In this document: positions 9,988 through 19,105 of the stretch, in pieces
Layout of the letters: every line of letters starts with the position of its first letter
Position numbering within the stretch: the stretch's first letter is position 1
Origin: Paraglaciecola sp. T6c
Lineage (GTDB): Bacteria; Pseudomonadota; Gammaproteobacteria; Enterobacterales; Alteromonadaceae
Reading direction: 5' to 3'
Assembly (NCBI RefSeq): GCF_000014225.1
Contig: NC_008228.1
Coordinates: 1,240,001-1,304,000 of the forward strand
DNA: 64,000 bases
The notes under the pieces: generated by a model
Seen by the model: only the letters and a program-made list of their open reading frames with translations
What the model was told of the DNA's origin: nothing
The model's database searches: none
Made by a program: the position numbers and the translations under genes

Positions 9988-10353
9988 ATGAGTGAAACAA
10001 TTTTTACTAAAATCATTAATAAAGAAATCCCCGCTGAGATCTTATATGAAGATGAAATGTCTTTGGCGTTTAGGGATATCAACCCCCAAGCACCGATGCA
10101 CTTTTTAGTGATACCGAAGAAGGCCATTGCAACCATCAATGACATTGAAAAAGAAGATCGTGAAGTGGTCGGGCATTTGTCTTGGGTTGCTTCTCATATA
10201 TTGAAAGAGCACGGTTTGGCTGAGCAAGGCTTTCGTACAGTGATGAATTGCAATGAATATGGCGGGCAAACTGTCTATCACATTCATTTACATGTGCTGG
10301 CAGGTAAGCCTCTTGGCTGGCCGCCTTATAGCGATAAATTAAAAATCGAGTAA
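9988..10353 (+). CDS. hinT: HIT family protein (HinT-like purine nucleoside phosphoramidase)
   Basis: This is a small histidine-triad hydrolase of 121 residues, expected to cleave adenosine 5'-phosphoramidates. The catalytic triad is visible as HIHLHVLAG near the C terminus, and the start SETIFTKIINKEIPAEILYE is typical of the HinT branch. An AAAGGAG ribosome site precedes the ATG, and a hairpin at 10394-10412 follows. Confidence 0.95.
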   Translation: MSETIFTKIINKEIPAEILYEDEMSLAFRDINPQAPMHFLVIPKKAIATINDIEKEDREVVGHLSWVASHILKEHGLAEQGFRTVMNCNEYGGQTVYHIHLHVLAGKPLGWPPYSDKLKIE

Positions 10354-10393
10354 TAGCATCGATAAAACGAAAGTGACATAAAGATAATTAAAG

Positions 10394-10420
10394 GCGAAGC
10401 GAAATGCTTCGCTTGCTTTA
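10394..10420 (+). terminator. Terminator-like hairpin after hinT
   Basis: GCGAAGC-GAAAT-GCTTCGC, followed by the moderately T-rich TTGCTTTATG. An overlapping alternative stem (AAGCGAA/TTCGCTT) is possible. Confidence 0.5.
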
Positions 10421-10457
10421 TGCACCCAGGGTACGTCCTCTGTTATACCCTAAATCG

Positions 10458-12458
10458 TTATACCTTTGTCAGAATGGCGATGTCATCTGTTAATTTGGCA
10501 CACGGCTTTTTGATGAACTGCAGCACCTTGTGTTCAGGTATGGGTTTAGAAAAGTAAAACCCTTGGGAAAAATGCACGCCTAATTTTTGCAACGCAAGGG
10601 CTTGTTCTTTCGTTTCCACACCCTCAGCAACAACCAAATAATCAAATGCATGGGCAATATTGATAACAGCCTGAACAATTGCTAGCCCACTAGAATCTAA
10701 TCGGTTGACAAATGAACGGTCTATTTTAACGGTATTAACCGCCAAGTCTTGCATGACTGATAAAGAAGAGTACTCGGTGCCAAAGTCGTCAATTGAGACC
10801 TTAATGCCGCGACTTTGCAATATCTTAATGCGCGATATCATGATGTCTTTGTCAAACGAAAAGACAGATTCCGTTATTTCTAAATGCAGCAAATTAGCCG
10901 CAAGGCCACTAGTAAGCAGGGCTTCTTCGACAATGGTGATGAAATCATCAGATTGCAATTGACTGACCGACACATTAACACTTACGGCAATCGGTTTAGG
11001 CCAAGATGCGGCGACAAAGCAGGCTTTATTTAACACCCATGTGCCTATTTTACGGATAAACCCATGTTGCTCAGCAATCGGAATAAACTCAACGGGTGAA
11101 ATATGCTCATCTTCTTTTTGCCAGCGTAGCAATGCTTCAAACGCACATATTTCGCTGTTATCCGAGGCCATTATGGGTTGAAAGGACACGCTAAGCTCTT
11201 TGTTTTCTATGGCGCGCGCCAAACCATCTTTTAAAAATTGCTCCCGGGTTAATTTGCTGCCTAATTCTTTTGAAAATACCCCAGAGGTCGATATAGCGCG
11301 TTTCTTCTGATAATACATTGCCATATCAGCAAGTTGAATGAGCTTTAACTCGTCGCTTGCATGTTGCGGGTAGAGGGATATTCCAATGGTCGCGCCTAAT
11401 GAGAGTTGCGCATTATCGTAGGTATAAGCCTCTGAGATATAATCTATCAATGCTTTTGACTGAGCCACCGCAGATGCTTGCTGAGTGTTGGGTAACGCAA
11501 TTAAAAATTCATCACCGCCCCAACGACACAATAGTTGATGATCTTTGCAATGCTCCTTCAAACGTAACGCAGTTTGAGTCAGTATCTGATCACCGGCATC
11601 GTGGCCTATGGTGTCATTAATTTTTTTAAAACCGTCTAAATCAATAAACAGAAGTGCCATTGGCTGATGCTGTTCTACACACTCCTGAAGGCTTAATTTC
11701 AAGTGATTGAGAAAAGCAGTGCGATTGAATAAACCAGTAAGAGGGTCGAGATTAGAAAGCTCGTAGATTTTACGCGTACGTTTTTCTACTTGCGTTTCCA
11801 TGTGCTGTACTAATGAGGCATTTTCATTTTTTAATCGAATCGCTTGGGTAGTAAAGTCAGCAGCCTTTTTAGCGCTGATACTCATCACCAATCCGAAGGA
11901 TAATCCCAATACTCCCAACACTTGACGGTAATCATCATCGGAAAGGAGCAGGGCGATTGAAAATGGTACCAGCAATATGACTGAATAGGCCATTGCCGTT
12001 TTTTTATGAGCCGCTAAGACACTGGCAGCACCGCCTGCCATGGCGGCCACAATAATGATGGTACTGGCTAATTCGACGGTGTCGGCAGTAGCGTAGACGC
12101 CTAAACAATAAATACACCACATTGCAGCTGTCGCAAATGTGCCGGTGACAAATCTGAGCGTTGCGCGGTGGCCGTCGTATTTTTGCCCTTTTTGTTTGGT
12201 ACGCCACCAAATTGAATCAAGCAATCGAACACAAATGACAGCAAGCATCACCCACCACCAAGTGTGTTTAAATGTCACTAAGTTGGTATTGTCAAAAGCG
12301 AAAACCAGCATGGTCGCAGCGAACAGCGAAACAAGAATGCCGCCTATGCTGTTTTGGTACAGCAGCTCGGCGGCATCTTGTTCTGTGCTTTTTGAAAGAG
12401 ATTGATTGCTAGTGATAAAGTTTCGTCCATCCGACTCGGATAAAGATAAATTTAGCAC
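10458..12458 (-). CDS. Membrane GGDEF-EAL c-di-GMP turnover protein
   Basis: This 666-residue protein makes and/or breaks cyclic di-GMP. The first 200 residues hold about five to six membrane segments, a MASE-like sensor without periplasmic domain. A short helix follows, then a GGDEF domain with intact RWGGDEFLIALP and an EAL domain with intact FEALLRW, IDDFGTEYSSL and VVAEGVE. Both halves keep their catalytic residues, so either activity is possible. It contrasts with the degenerate LapD-type protein at 53262-55268. It stands alone, convergent with hinT. The signal it senses is unknown. Confidence 0.93.
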   Translation of the reverse strand: MLNLSLSESDGRNFITSNQSLSKSTEQDAAELLYQNSIGGILVSLFAATMLVFAFDNTNLVTFKHTWWWVMLAVICVRLLDSIWWRTKQKGQKYDGHRATLRFVTGTFATAAMWCIYCLGVYATADTVELASTIIIVAAMAGGAASVLAAHKKTAMAYSVILLVPFSIALLLSDDDYRQVLGVLGLSFGLVMSISAKKAADFTTQAIRLKNENASLVQHMETQVEKRTRKIYELSNLDPLTGLFNRTAFLNHLKLSLQECVEQHQPMALLFIDLDGFKKINDTIGHDAGDQILTQTALRLKEHCKDHQLLCRWGGDEFLIALPNTQQASAVAQSKALIDYISEAYTYDNAQLSLGATIGISLYPQHASDELKLIQLADMAMYYQKKRAISTSGVFSKELGSKLTREQFLKDGLARAIENKELSVSFQPIMASDNSEICAFEALLRWQKEDEHISPVEFIPIAEQHGFIRKIGTWVLNKACFVAASWPKPIAVSVNVSVSQLQSDDFITIVEEALLTSGLAANLLHLEITESVFSFDKDIMISRIKILQSRGIKVSIDDFGTEYSSLSVMQDLAVNTVKIDRSFVNRLDSSGLAIVQAVINIAHAFDYLVVAEGVETKEQALALQKLGVHFSQGFYFSKPIPEHKVLQFIKKPCAKLTDDIAILTKV

Positions 12459-12498
12459 AGCAAGAGTAGATCTATAGTATAAATATCAAGCTATTAAG

Positions 12499-14187
12499 TT
12501 ATGGCATTTTCAACTTAAGTATATTTTTGCCCTGCTCAAAGGTGATATCCACCGGAATATTTGCATCTGTTAGGCGTTTTAAATCTGTTGCTAACGTTTC
12601 CCTAATCAGCCCTTTGTCAGCCACCAACTGGCTAACCCCTGCGTAATCTCCATCACCTTGTAAGGTCAAAATTAACCGCGATAATGCATCTATGGCTTTA
12701 CTCATCTTGGCCATGTTGACCTGGTATAACCCTTCTTCATTTCGACTAAAAGCGCCATATTCTTGGAAAAAGTTAAAGCGGATCATATTTGCTTTGCCGT
12801 GGGCAGAGCTAGCACCGAAGCGAACTGAGCGAAAGATTCCCGCCATAAAGGTTGTGTAGTAATCTTCAATTTCTCCCTCAGTGATAACGCCCTTGTCCAA
12901 TAATTGACTAACCATGTACAAGCCGAGAATATCCGCCTTACCTTCCTCTAACGCTGAGGCGTGCTCTTTTAATGCTTGGCGCACCGTTCCGTTGCCATTA
13001 ATTGTATTTTTAACCCCTAACCCATGAGCCACTTCATGAAACATGGTATTGGCGAAGAACGCATCAAAGGTAATATGCTTTCTTTGCTCTGGGACCATTA
13101 ACTCATTGGCAATCGGCAACAAGATATTTTCAAACTTTGCACGCATCGCATTTTTTAACTGTAAACGTCGAGTGCCTTTTTCTAGTTGCACTTGCTCATC
13201 ATTCGGTAAGTTAATAGCAATTGTTTTGCTGCCCGCATTTGAGTGTCCTGCGTAATAAATGACATCGTAAGCGTTGAGATCAGCATTGGCGCCAGGCATC
13301 TCTTTTTTATAGGCTTCGCCTACGGGCAGATTAGTCTGTAATTCAGGTAAGTAAGCCGCGTATTTACTAAGGCGTTCGCTCCAACTTAAATCTTTGAGTA
13401 GCACGTAGGCTTCAAACGCTGCTCGATAACCAAATAACTGGTCTTCGTAAGTTTCAATGGGGCCAATCACTAATTCAATTGGATTGCTTTTCATGTCCAT
13501 CCAAGCGAAATCAGATTTCTGATATTCGTTACTAAGTAAAGCGTCTGCGCGCAAGCGTAAGTAATTGGCAAAAGCAGGATCGTCAGCTAATTCAGCAGCC
13601 TCATTTAACAGACTCGCTGCTTGTTGTAATGGTTCGGCAAAATATTCGGCGTAAGGAACGGCTTTTAATGAGCCTTCTTGGTCACGAACAATCATGGAAT
13701 ACAACCCTGTTTTATCTGCAAATTCACTTTTTTCAAACTCAGTTTTGCTCATGTCTTCAGGATAAAACTGGGCACCTACCGGTTTCTCACTGGTCTGGCT
13801 TAAAAACGCCTTGTCACCATTTAATCTATCCCAAGGACCATAATTAATGTCGGCAAAGCGACGGCCGCTCTCATTGGCAATGCGGCTCAAGAACTGCTCT
13901 TTATTATCGCCATAAGCTTGTTGCCAAAATAAATCGTCCATTATCTTACTTGCGTCAATAAGCAGGCCTAGCATTTGCTTTTGATTCGCCGATAGGGAGG
14001 AGAGGTCGGCCGTTAACGGCACTGATTGATATATGTCTAATCGGTCTTTACTATTAGCAAGCACAGTGAGGCCGGATAATGAATCGCTTACTGCTTGAGT
14101 CGGTACGGGAGCCTTATTTGACGAAGGTGCACAAGCGGTTGCAAAAACGGCGAAACATACTGCGCTGACAATGGACTTTTTCCACAT
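12499..14187 (-). CDS. Lipoprotein metallopeptidase related to family M49 (dipeptidyl peptidase III-like)
   Basis: This is an exported zinc peptidase-like protein of 562 residues. The signal sequence ends in FATACAPSS, a plausible lipobox, so it is probably a membrane-anchored lipoprotein. The zinc site is seen as HEVAHGLG, followed about 30 residues on by EEGKADILGLYMV. Dipeptidyl peptidase III itself has HELLGHG and EECRAE. The form seen here matches the M49-like domain found in plant NUDT3-type proteins. That assignment comes from remembered motifs and was not searched. The substrate is unknown. It is separated from the GGDEF-EAL gene by 40 bp and may share its transcript. Confidence 0.75.
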   Translation of the reverse strand: MWKKSIVSAVCFAVFATACAPSSNKAPVPTQAVSDSLSGLTVLANSKDRLDIYQSVPLTADLSSLSANQKQMLGLLIDASKIMDDLFWQQAYGDNKEQFLSRIANESGRRFADINYGPWDRLNGDKAFLSQTSEKPVGAQFYPEDMSKTEFEKSEFADKTGLYSMIVRDQEGSLKAVPYAEYFAEPLQQAASLLNEAAELADDPAFANYLRLRADALLSNEYQKSDFAWMDMKSNPIELVIGPIETYEDQLFGYRAAFEAYVLLKDLSWSERLSKYAAYLPELQTNLPVGEAYKKEMPGANADLNAYDVIYYAGHSNAGSKTIAINLPNDEQVQLEKGTRRLQLKNAMRAKFENILLPIANELMVPEQRKHITFDAFFANTMFHEVAHGLGVKNTINGNGTVRQALKEHASALEEGKADILGLYMVSQLLDKGVITEGEIEDYYTTFMAGIFRSVRFGASSAHGKANMIRFNFFQEYGAFSRNEEGLYQVNMAKMSKAIDALSRLILTLQGDGDYAGVSQLVADKGLIRETLATDLKRLTDANIPVDITFEQGKNILKLKMP

Positions 14188-14452
14188 AACAAAACCTTAA
14201 AATTGCAAAATAAAAGAACCTTTTAACATGCCATCTGCTTCGAGTAAATTAGCTCAATTTTGAGATGCTGCTAAAGACTGATCGTTAAATGAATATTCTA
14301 TGTTAGGATTATTTGAACGTTGCGAATGAGAAAATACTGGCTGAAGATGTTTAGCTTAGTCAATTATATCAAACGCTTGGATGCAGATTGGTGCTAGGTT
14401 GCTATAGTAAGTGAACTGGCTAAATAATGAGTGACACACAATAGGTTGGAAA

Positions 14453-15289
14453 ATGTCTACAGAAAATGCGTTATTAACCATCTTGGTCGAAAAAATAAAC
14501 AACGATACATTAGTGCTACCAACGCTTCCCGCAATTGCTTTGAAAGTTAGAAAGGCTGCGGACGATCCGAATATTAACCTAAATGCCATGGCTGATGTCA
14601 TTGGCCAAGATCCGTCACTCTCCGCGCGGATGATCAAAATATCCAACAGTTCTTACATGGGTAGAAGTGTCAAAGTAACGTCTACCTCACAAGCTGTTAC
14701 ACGTATCGGTTTACGTCAGATAAAGAATATTGCGACTGCGCTAGCCATGGAGCAACTGTTTGTCTCTAAAAACGATATTGTGAAAAACTACTTGGATAAT
14801 GTGTGGCAACAAAACCTGAAAGTGGTTGCGGCCGCGATGTCGGTTATGCAACTGCACGTTAAAGAAACCAAAAATCGCACCCTTAATTTAGACACCATGA
14901 CCCTTGCTGCCTTAGTCCACAATATTGGTGTACTACCGATTTTGACCGAAGCCGAACGTCACCCGGAAGTGTTTGCCAATCCTACCTTTTTAAATGTGGC
15001 GATCGATAAATTAGCTGGACGAATTGGTGCAAGCATCATGCGTGAATGGGGCTTCGAGCAAGAATTTGTTAATGTTGCTGAAAACTGGCGCGATATGTCA
15101 GTCCAGACGGATATGATTTCCTATCTTGATTTCACTCGTTTAGGCGCGGTTATGGCAGGCTTATATGACTCACAGAAAGACGCTCTGCTCAATTTAGCGG
15201 TGCAAAAGGGGATATTGGCAGACTTGACAGTCTTACAATCAGATGAGTATCAAGAGCTTTACGATAGCGCCATTGCTGTATTCGCTTAA
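14453..15289 (+). CDS. HDOD domain-containing protein
   Basis: This 278-residue cytoplasmic protein has an HDOD domain, a relative of HD phosphohydrolases that usually lacks the catalytic metal residues and serves in signalling. Typical segments are LPTLPAIALKVRKAADDP near residue 20, IGQDPSLSARMIKISNSS, and AVTRIGLRQIKNIATALAM. In other proteobacteria HDOD proteins are linked to motility, c-di-GMP or stress control; the role here is unknown. A strong terminator follows at 15320-15346. Confidence 0.9.
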   Translation: MSTENALLTILVEKINNDTLVLPTLPAIALKVRKAADDPNINLNAMADVIGQDPSLSARMIKISNSSYMGRSVKVTSTSQAVTRIGLRQIKNIATALAMEQLFVSKNDIVKNYLDNVWQQNLKVVAAAMSVMQLHVKETKNRTLNLDTMTLAALVHNIGVLPILTEAERHPEVFANPTFLNVAIDKLAGRIGASIMREWGFEQEFVNVAENWRDMSVQTDMISYLDFTRLGAVMAGLYDSQKDALLNLAVQKGILADLTVLQSDEYQELYDSAIAVFA

Positions 15290-15319
15290 GGCGTTAATGC
15301 CCAAGTACGTGTATTAGCG

Positions 15320-15346
15320 AAAAGCCAGCATCATGCTGGCTTTTTA
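15320..15346 (+). terminator. Bidirectional terminator between HDOD gene and rdgC
   Basis: AAAAGCCAGCA-TCA-TGCTGGCTTTTT is a strong GC stem with T runs on both strands. It lies between two converging genes. Confidence 0.85.
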
Positions 15347-15364
15347 GTTTTTAAAACCTGTGGC

Positions 15365-16270
15365 TTATTCCTGATCTTGCTGCAGATTAAATATCTCAAC
15401 TAAGCGCTTTGAAAAGCGCACTATTTCAGCAGACATCAAGGCGAAATCGGCATCCATTTTAGCTAATTTATCTTCTTTAGGAATGTCGTCATTTTGCTCT
15501 GTCATGACATCGGTGAATTTAAGGCGTTTAACTGCCATGTCTTCTTGTAACAATGCGCTAAAGGTTTCATCCCATTCGATAGCAATTTTTTGCACGGTTT
15601 TGCCAGCGCTCAAGTGATTTGCAATTTCTTCACTGCCAAGATCTTGGTTTTTACAGCGCACGATCGCACCGTCTTCTTCCATAGAGCGAAGTTCCGCTTC
15701 TTCCAAAATCACCACATCATTAGGCACAGAGTCGTCCGTTAACCAATGCGTTAATTCTTCCTGCACGCTTTGTTTTGCTAGGGGCACAACCGGCAATGAG
15801 CCAATTGCTTTTCGCAACATGGCCAAGAAAGTCTCAGCTTTGCCATCTGCACTGGCGTCAACTACGACTAAGTTATCTTGAGTAGAGATAAAGCCGTGAC
15901 TAAAGCTATTTTTAGTAAAAGCTTGTGGAAGTAAGCGCTGAATGATCTCTTCTTTCATTTCCTGCTGCGCTTTTTTACCTACATTTGAGCCTGTTTCAGC
16001 TTCCATTAGTGCCACTTTGTCCGCTAACTCGGCGTTCACGACTGCCGCTGGCAGGATCCGCTCCTGCTTCTTCAACGTTAACCAAAACTTGCCGCCCGCA
16101 CTGTGTACTAACATATCGCCTTGGCCAACTGGCGATGTCCAACCCATAGTTGCTAGCTCTTGCGAGCCACAAGGGCGAAAGGGGAATTCAGCGAGTTTGT
16201 CTTGTATGTCTTCTTCTGTTAAGTCGAGAGTTTGCGTCAAATGATAGAGTTTTAGGTTTTTGAACCACAT
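15365..16270 (-). CDS. rdgC: Recombination-associated protein RdgC
   Basis: RdgC forms a ring-shaped dimer on DNA and limits RecA action. It has 301 residues, the usual size. The start MWFKNLKLYHLTQTLDL and the following FRPCGSQELATMGWTSP are diagnostic. It stands alone between the HDOD gene and the sensor kinase, with terminators only at its 3' side. Confidence 0.96.
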   Translation of the reverse strand: MWFKNLKLYHLTQTLDLTEEDIQDKLAEFPFRPCGSQELATMGWTSPVGQGDMLVHSAGGKFWLTLKKQERILPAAVVNAELADKVALMEAETGSNVGKKAQQEMKEEIIQRLLPQAFTKNSFSHGFISTQDNLVVVDASADGKAETFLAMLRKAIGSLPVVPLAKQSVQEELTHWLTDDSVPNDVVILEEAELRSMEEDGAIVRCKNQDLGSEEIANHLSAGKTVQKIAIEWDETFSALLQEDMAVKRLKFTDVMTEQNDDIPKEDKLAKMDADFALMSAEIVRFSKRLVEIFNLQQDQE

Positions 16271-16369
16271 AAAAGTAATGTCCGTTGATAAGGGAATGAA
16301 AACAATTGGGGATAAATAAAAAACGGTCGCTAGCCTAGCAGTCTTTATGCAAAACTGCCAAATCTAGCG

Positions 16370-18109
16370 TTAAGAATGTAGCGGGATAGTCAGTACGTAT
16401 CGTAAACCCTCACCTGGCTCACTGAATACTTCAATATCACCTTTTAACGTTTGGGTAACCAAATTATACATGATGTGTGTTCCTAAACCGCTGCCGCCTT
16501 TCTCGCGCCGAGTAGTGTAGAAAGCTTCAAAGTGCTTAGCTAATGAGTCTTTCGGCAAACCTCTGCCATTGTCGCGATAATCAATGGTTAGCGTTTCAGG
16601 TTGCTTGGTTATTGCAATGTCGATAGTGCCTTTACTCATATCTTCAAAGCCATGAATGACAGAGTTCATCACCATGTTGGTAAAAATTTGCGCCAACATA
16701 CCCGGAGCACAAACAATAACAACGTCGTCAGGGCAACTTATATTGATGATGTGTTGGGTTTTCTTCAAGCTTGGGGCTAATGATTGAATAATTTCATTGA
16801 GATATTCTTTTAAGTCGATTTCTCTTTCAGCTTCGCTTGCCTGATCAACAGCCACTTGTTTAAAGCTCGATATCAAGTTTGATGCGCGATTTAAATTGTT
16901 AGTAAGCAAGGTAATGGTTTGTTGAGCATCAGACAAAAATGTGTTCATTGTGCTGCCAGTCAAGGTTTTTTCTTGGTAGGCTTTCTCCAACGTATTTAAT
17001 CTCTCTTGCAAGAAGCTGGTGGCCGTTACGCCGACGCCCAACGGGGTATTTACATCATGGGCTATACCGGCAACCAATCCTCCTAGTGATGCCATTCGCT
17101 CTGATTCGACTAACTGATCTTTAGCCAGTTGAAGGGTATCCATGGACGACGCTAACTCACTGTTTCTTTTGCGTAGCTCGTCTTCAATAAATTGACGATT
17201 TTCGTTTTCTTGGCGAAGCTCTCGTTGGTTCACTATCAGTTCGTCTTTTTGCTGCTCCAAATCGAGCATGATCTTGCTCAATGTCGCAGTCTTTTTAGCC
17301 ACTTCTTGCTCTAGCGATATATTATGGTCATCCAGCATTCGGTTGGCTTCTCGCAACTCGGCTTGTGTCCCATTTAGGCGCTTTTGAAAGTCCACCATGC
17401 CGTCAACCAAGCTATTATAGGCTTGCTCTAAAACCGTGAACTCATTTTTTTCAGGCACATTTAAATGTAATTTTGAAGACTCTAAGTCATTGATATCAAA
17501 GTCTGAAATTTGCTGGCGTAACTCATTTAAGGGATTCGTCAGCATGGTGCGAAAAGCGCTCATAAACAAAAACACTAGAAACGCGGTTTTGATAATCGCA
17601 TTACCAATAAGAAAGAATATACCCACTTCAATACGGCTAAAAATTATTTGCGCGCTGGAGTACAAGGTGACATCACCGACCAATGATGTACGTCCTGAAA
17701 ACTCAAAAATTAAAGGAAAACTATAGCCAAAGGTGCTGCCCGTATGATCTTTTACCACACCTTTAGTGATAGGGGATTCGGGTTGCTCTGAGGTCAGCCC
17801 TAAGTTAGCAATATACTGACCGTTTTCGTCACGGATTTGTACACCTTCTACTATGGGTAATTCCATTAACCCTGTGGCAATCGATTTAGCCTGCGCCATG
17901 TTTAGTTCCCACATGGCTCTAGTCAAACTGGTACTAAAGGTGTTTTTTAATGTTTGAAGCTCACCTTCTATATGACTCTTAGCATTTACGTACTCGGTAA
18001 CTATTTGTCCCACGGTGACTATAAGGGTCAATATAAAGTACACCGATAGCACACGTGTCAAAAGTTTCTTTGATAATGTGCTTTTTTCGTTAGTCATATG
18101 CCAATCCAT
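16370..18109 (-). CDS. Membrane sensor histidine kinase (orphan)
   Basis: This 579-residue kinase has two membrane segments (about residues 15-35 and 165-190) around a periplasmic sensor of about 130 residues. A HAMP-like region and a long coiled coil (about 240-330) follow. The phospho-acceptor histidine lies in GLVAGIAHDVNTPLG. The ATPase domain has NMVMNSVIHGF, DNGRGLP and GGSGLGTHIMYNLV. No response regulator gene sits next to it; phoB is divergent and already has phoR. The start could also be ATG 18097, which has a better spaced purine-rich site. Confidence 0.9.
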   Translation of the reverse strand: MDWHMTNEKSTLSKKLLTRVLSVYFILTLIVTVGQIVTEYVNAKSHIEGELQTLKNTFSTSLTRAMWELNMAQAKSIATGLMELPIVEGVQIRDENGQYIANLGLTSEQPESPITKGVVKDHTGSTFGYSFPLIFEFSGRTSLVGDVTLYSSAQIIFSRIEVGIFFLIGNAIIKTAFLVFLFMSAFRTMLTNPLNELRQQISDFDINDLESSKLHLNVPEKNEFTVLEQAYNSLVDGMVDFQKRLNGTQAELREANRMLDDHNISLEQEVAKKTATLSKIMLDLEQQKDELIVNQRELRQENENRQFIEDELRKRNSELASSMDTLQLAKDQLVESERMASLGGLVAGIAHDVNTPLGVGVTATSFLQERLNTLEKAYQEKTLTGSTMNTFLSDAQQTITLLTNNLNRASNLISSFKQVAVDQASEAEREIDLKEYLNEIIQSLAPSLKKTQHIINISCPDDVVIVCAPGMLAQIFTNMVMNSVIHGFEDMSKGTIDIAITKQPETLTIDYRDNGRGLPKDSLAKHFEAFYTTRREKGGSGLGTHIMYNLVTQTLKGDIEVFSEPGEGLRYVLTIPLHS

Positions 18110-18289
18110 GAGATAGATGAAAATTAAGAATATGCCCTATGGATTAAATTAACAAGTCACAGTAACGAACTGCAATCTCCTTGTAATGAAATACAAGTAA
18201 CTGAAAATATTTGCTTTATTTCTATAATATGACAAAAACTTAGGGTTACTTAAGTGTTTTAGGCAAGGTTATTACGCTGTTTATGGTAA

Positions 18290-18323
18290 CTTTAATAAAA
18301 ATGTCACAGACCTAACGAATAAT
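18290..18323 (+). promoter_or_regulatory. Candidate Pho box and -10 upstream of phoB
   Basis: CTTTAAT-AAAA-ATGTCAC (18290-18307) fits the PhoB consensus CTGTCAT-AWAW-CTGTCAY at 5/7 and 6/7 in its half-sites. Exactly 10 bp downstream lies AATAAT (18318-18323), a 5/6 match to a -10 element. This suggests that phoB activates its own promoter. Confidence 0.6.
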
Positions 18324-18354
18324 TGCGGACTTTGTCATGAACAGGAAAATGAAA

Positions 18355-19044
18355 ATGGCCAAACGAGTATTACTGGTTGAAGATGAAGCGCCGATCAGGG
18401 AAATGTTAAAATTTGTCTTAGAGCAATCTGGCTATGAAACGATTGAGGCAGAAGATTTTGATGTCGCCTTGGAAAAGGTCGTTGAGCCATACCCGGACCT
18501 TATTTTGTTGGACTGGATGTTGCCAGGTGGCAGCGGTGTACAACTCGCGAAGCGTTTAAAGCAACATGAATTTACCCGTGATATTCCCATTATAATGGTA
18601 ACGGCCCGGGGCGAAGAAGAAGATAAAGTGCGTGGGCTTGATTCAGGTGCTGATGATTACGTGACAAAACCATTCTCTCCCAAGGAATTGGTTGCCCGAA
18701 TAAAAGCGGTTATTCGTCGCGTTACGCCTACATCTAGTGATGAACTTATTGAATTCAATGGTTTAAAACTCGATCCTGTTTCGCACCGTGCGACCGCCAA
18801 TGATGAGCCGCTTGATATGGGCCCGACTGAATTCAAATTACTGCATTTCTTTATGTCGCACTCCGAGCGGGTTTATAGCCGTGAGCAATTACTGGATAAC
18901 GTTTGGGGTACAAATGTATACGTGGAAGACCGTACTGTAGATGTACACATTCGTCGCTTGCGCAAAGCGATATCACGCTTTGGGCATGACAGCATGATTC
19001 AAACCGTTCGCGGCTCAGGCTACCGCTTTTCAGTAAAAGTGTAA
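18355..19044 (+). CDS. phoB: Phosphate regulon response regulator PhoB
   Basis: PhoB is the OmpR-type transcription factor that activates phosphate-starvation genes. The receiver domain has the acidic pocket VEDE, the phospho-acceptor D53 in [13 protein letters not shown] and the lysine in [10 protein letters not shown]. The winged-helix domain ends in [19 protein letters not shown] and [10 protein letters not shown]. The frame opens at ATG 18337. I chose ATG 18355 because [17 protein letters not shown] aligns with the usual PhoB start and an AGGA site (18343-18346) is well placed. A Pho box precedes it and phoR follows after 61 bp. Confidence 0.95.
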   Translation: MAKRVLLVEDEAPIREMLKFVLEQSGYETIEAEDFDVALEKVVEPYPDLILLDWMLPGGSGVQLAKRLKQHEFTRDIPIIMVTARGEEEDKVRGLDSGADDYVTKPFSPKELVARIKAVIRRVTPTSSDELIEFNGLKLDPVSHRATANDEPLDMGPTEFKLLHFFMSHSERVYSREQLLDNVWGTNVYVEDRTVDVHIRRLRKAISRFGHDSMIQTVRGSGYRFSVKV

Positions 19045-19105
19045 TCTAGCCCGTCTATACTGAAACTTCCGTATTCGTCGGCTGCACAGGAGAACAGTTG
19101 CTGCC

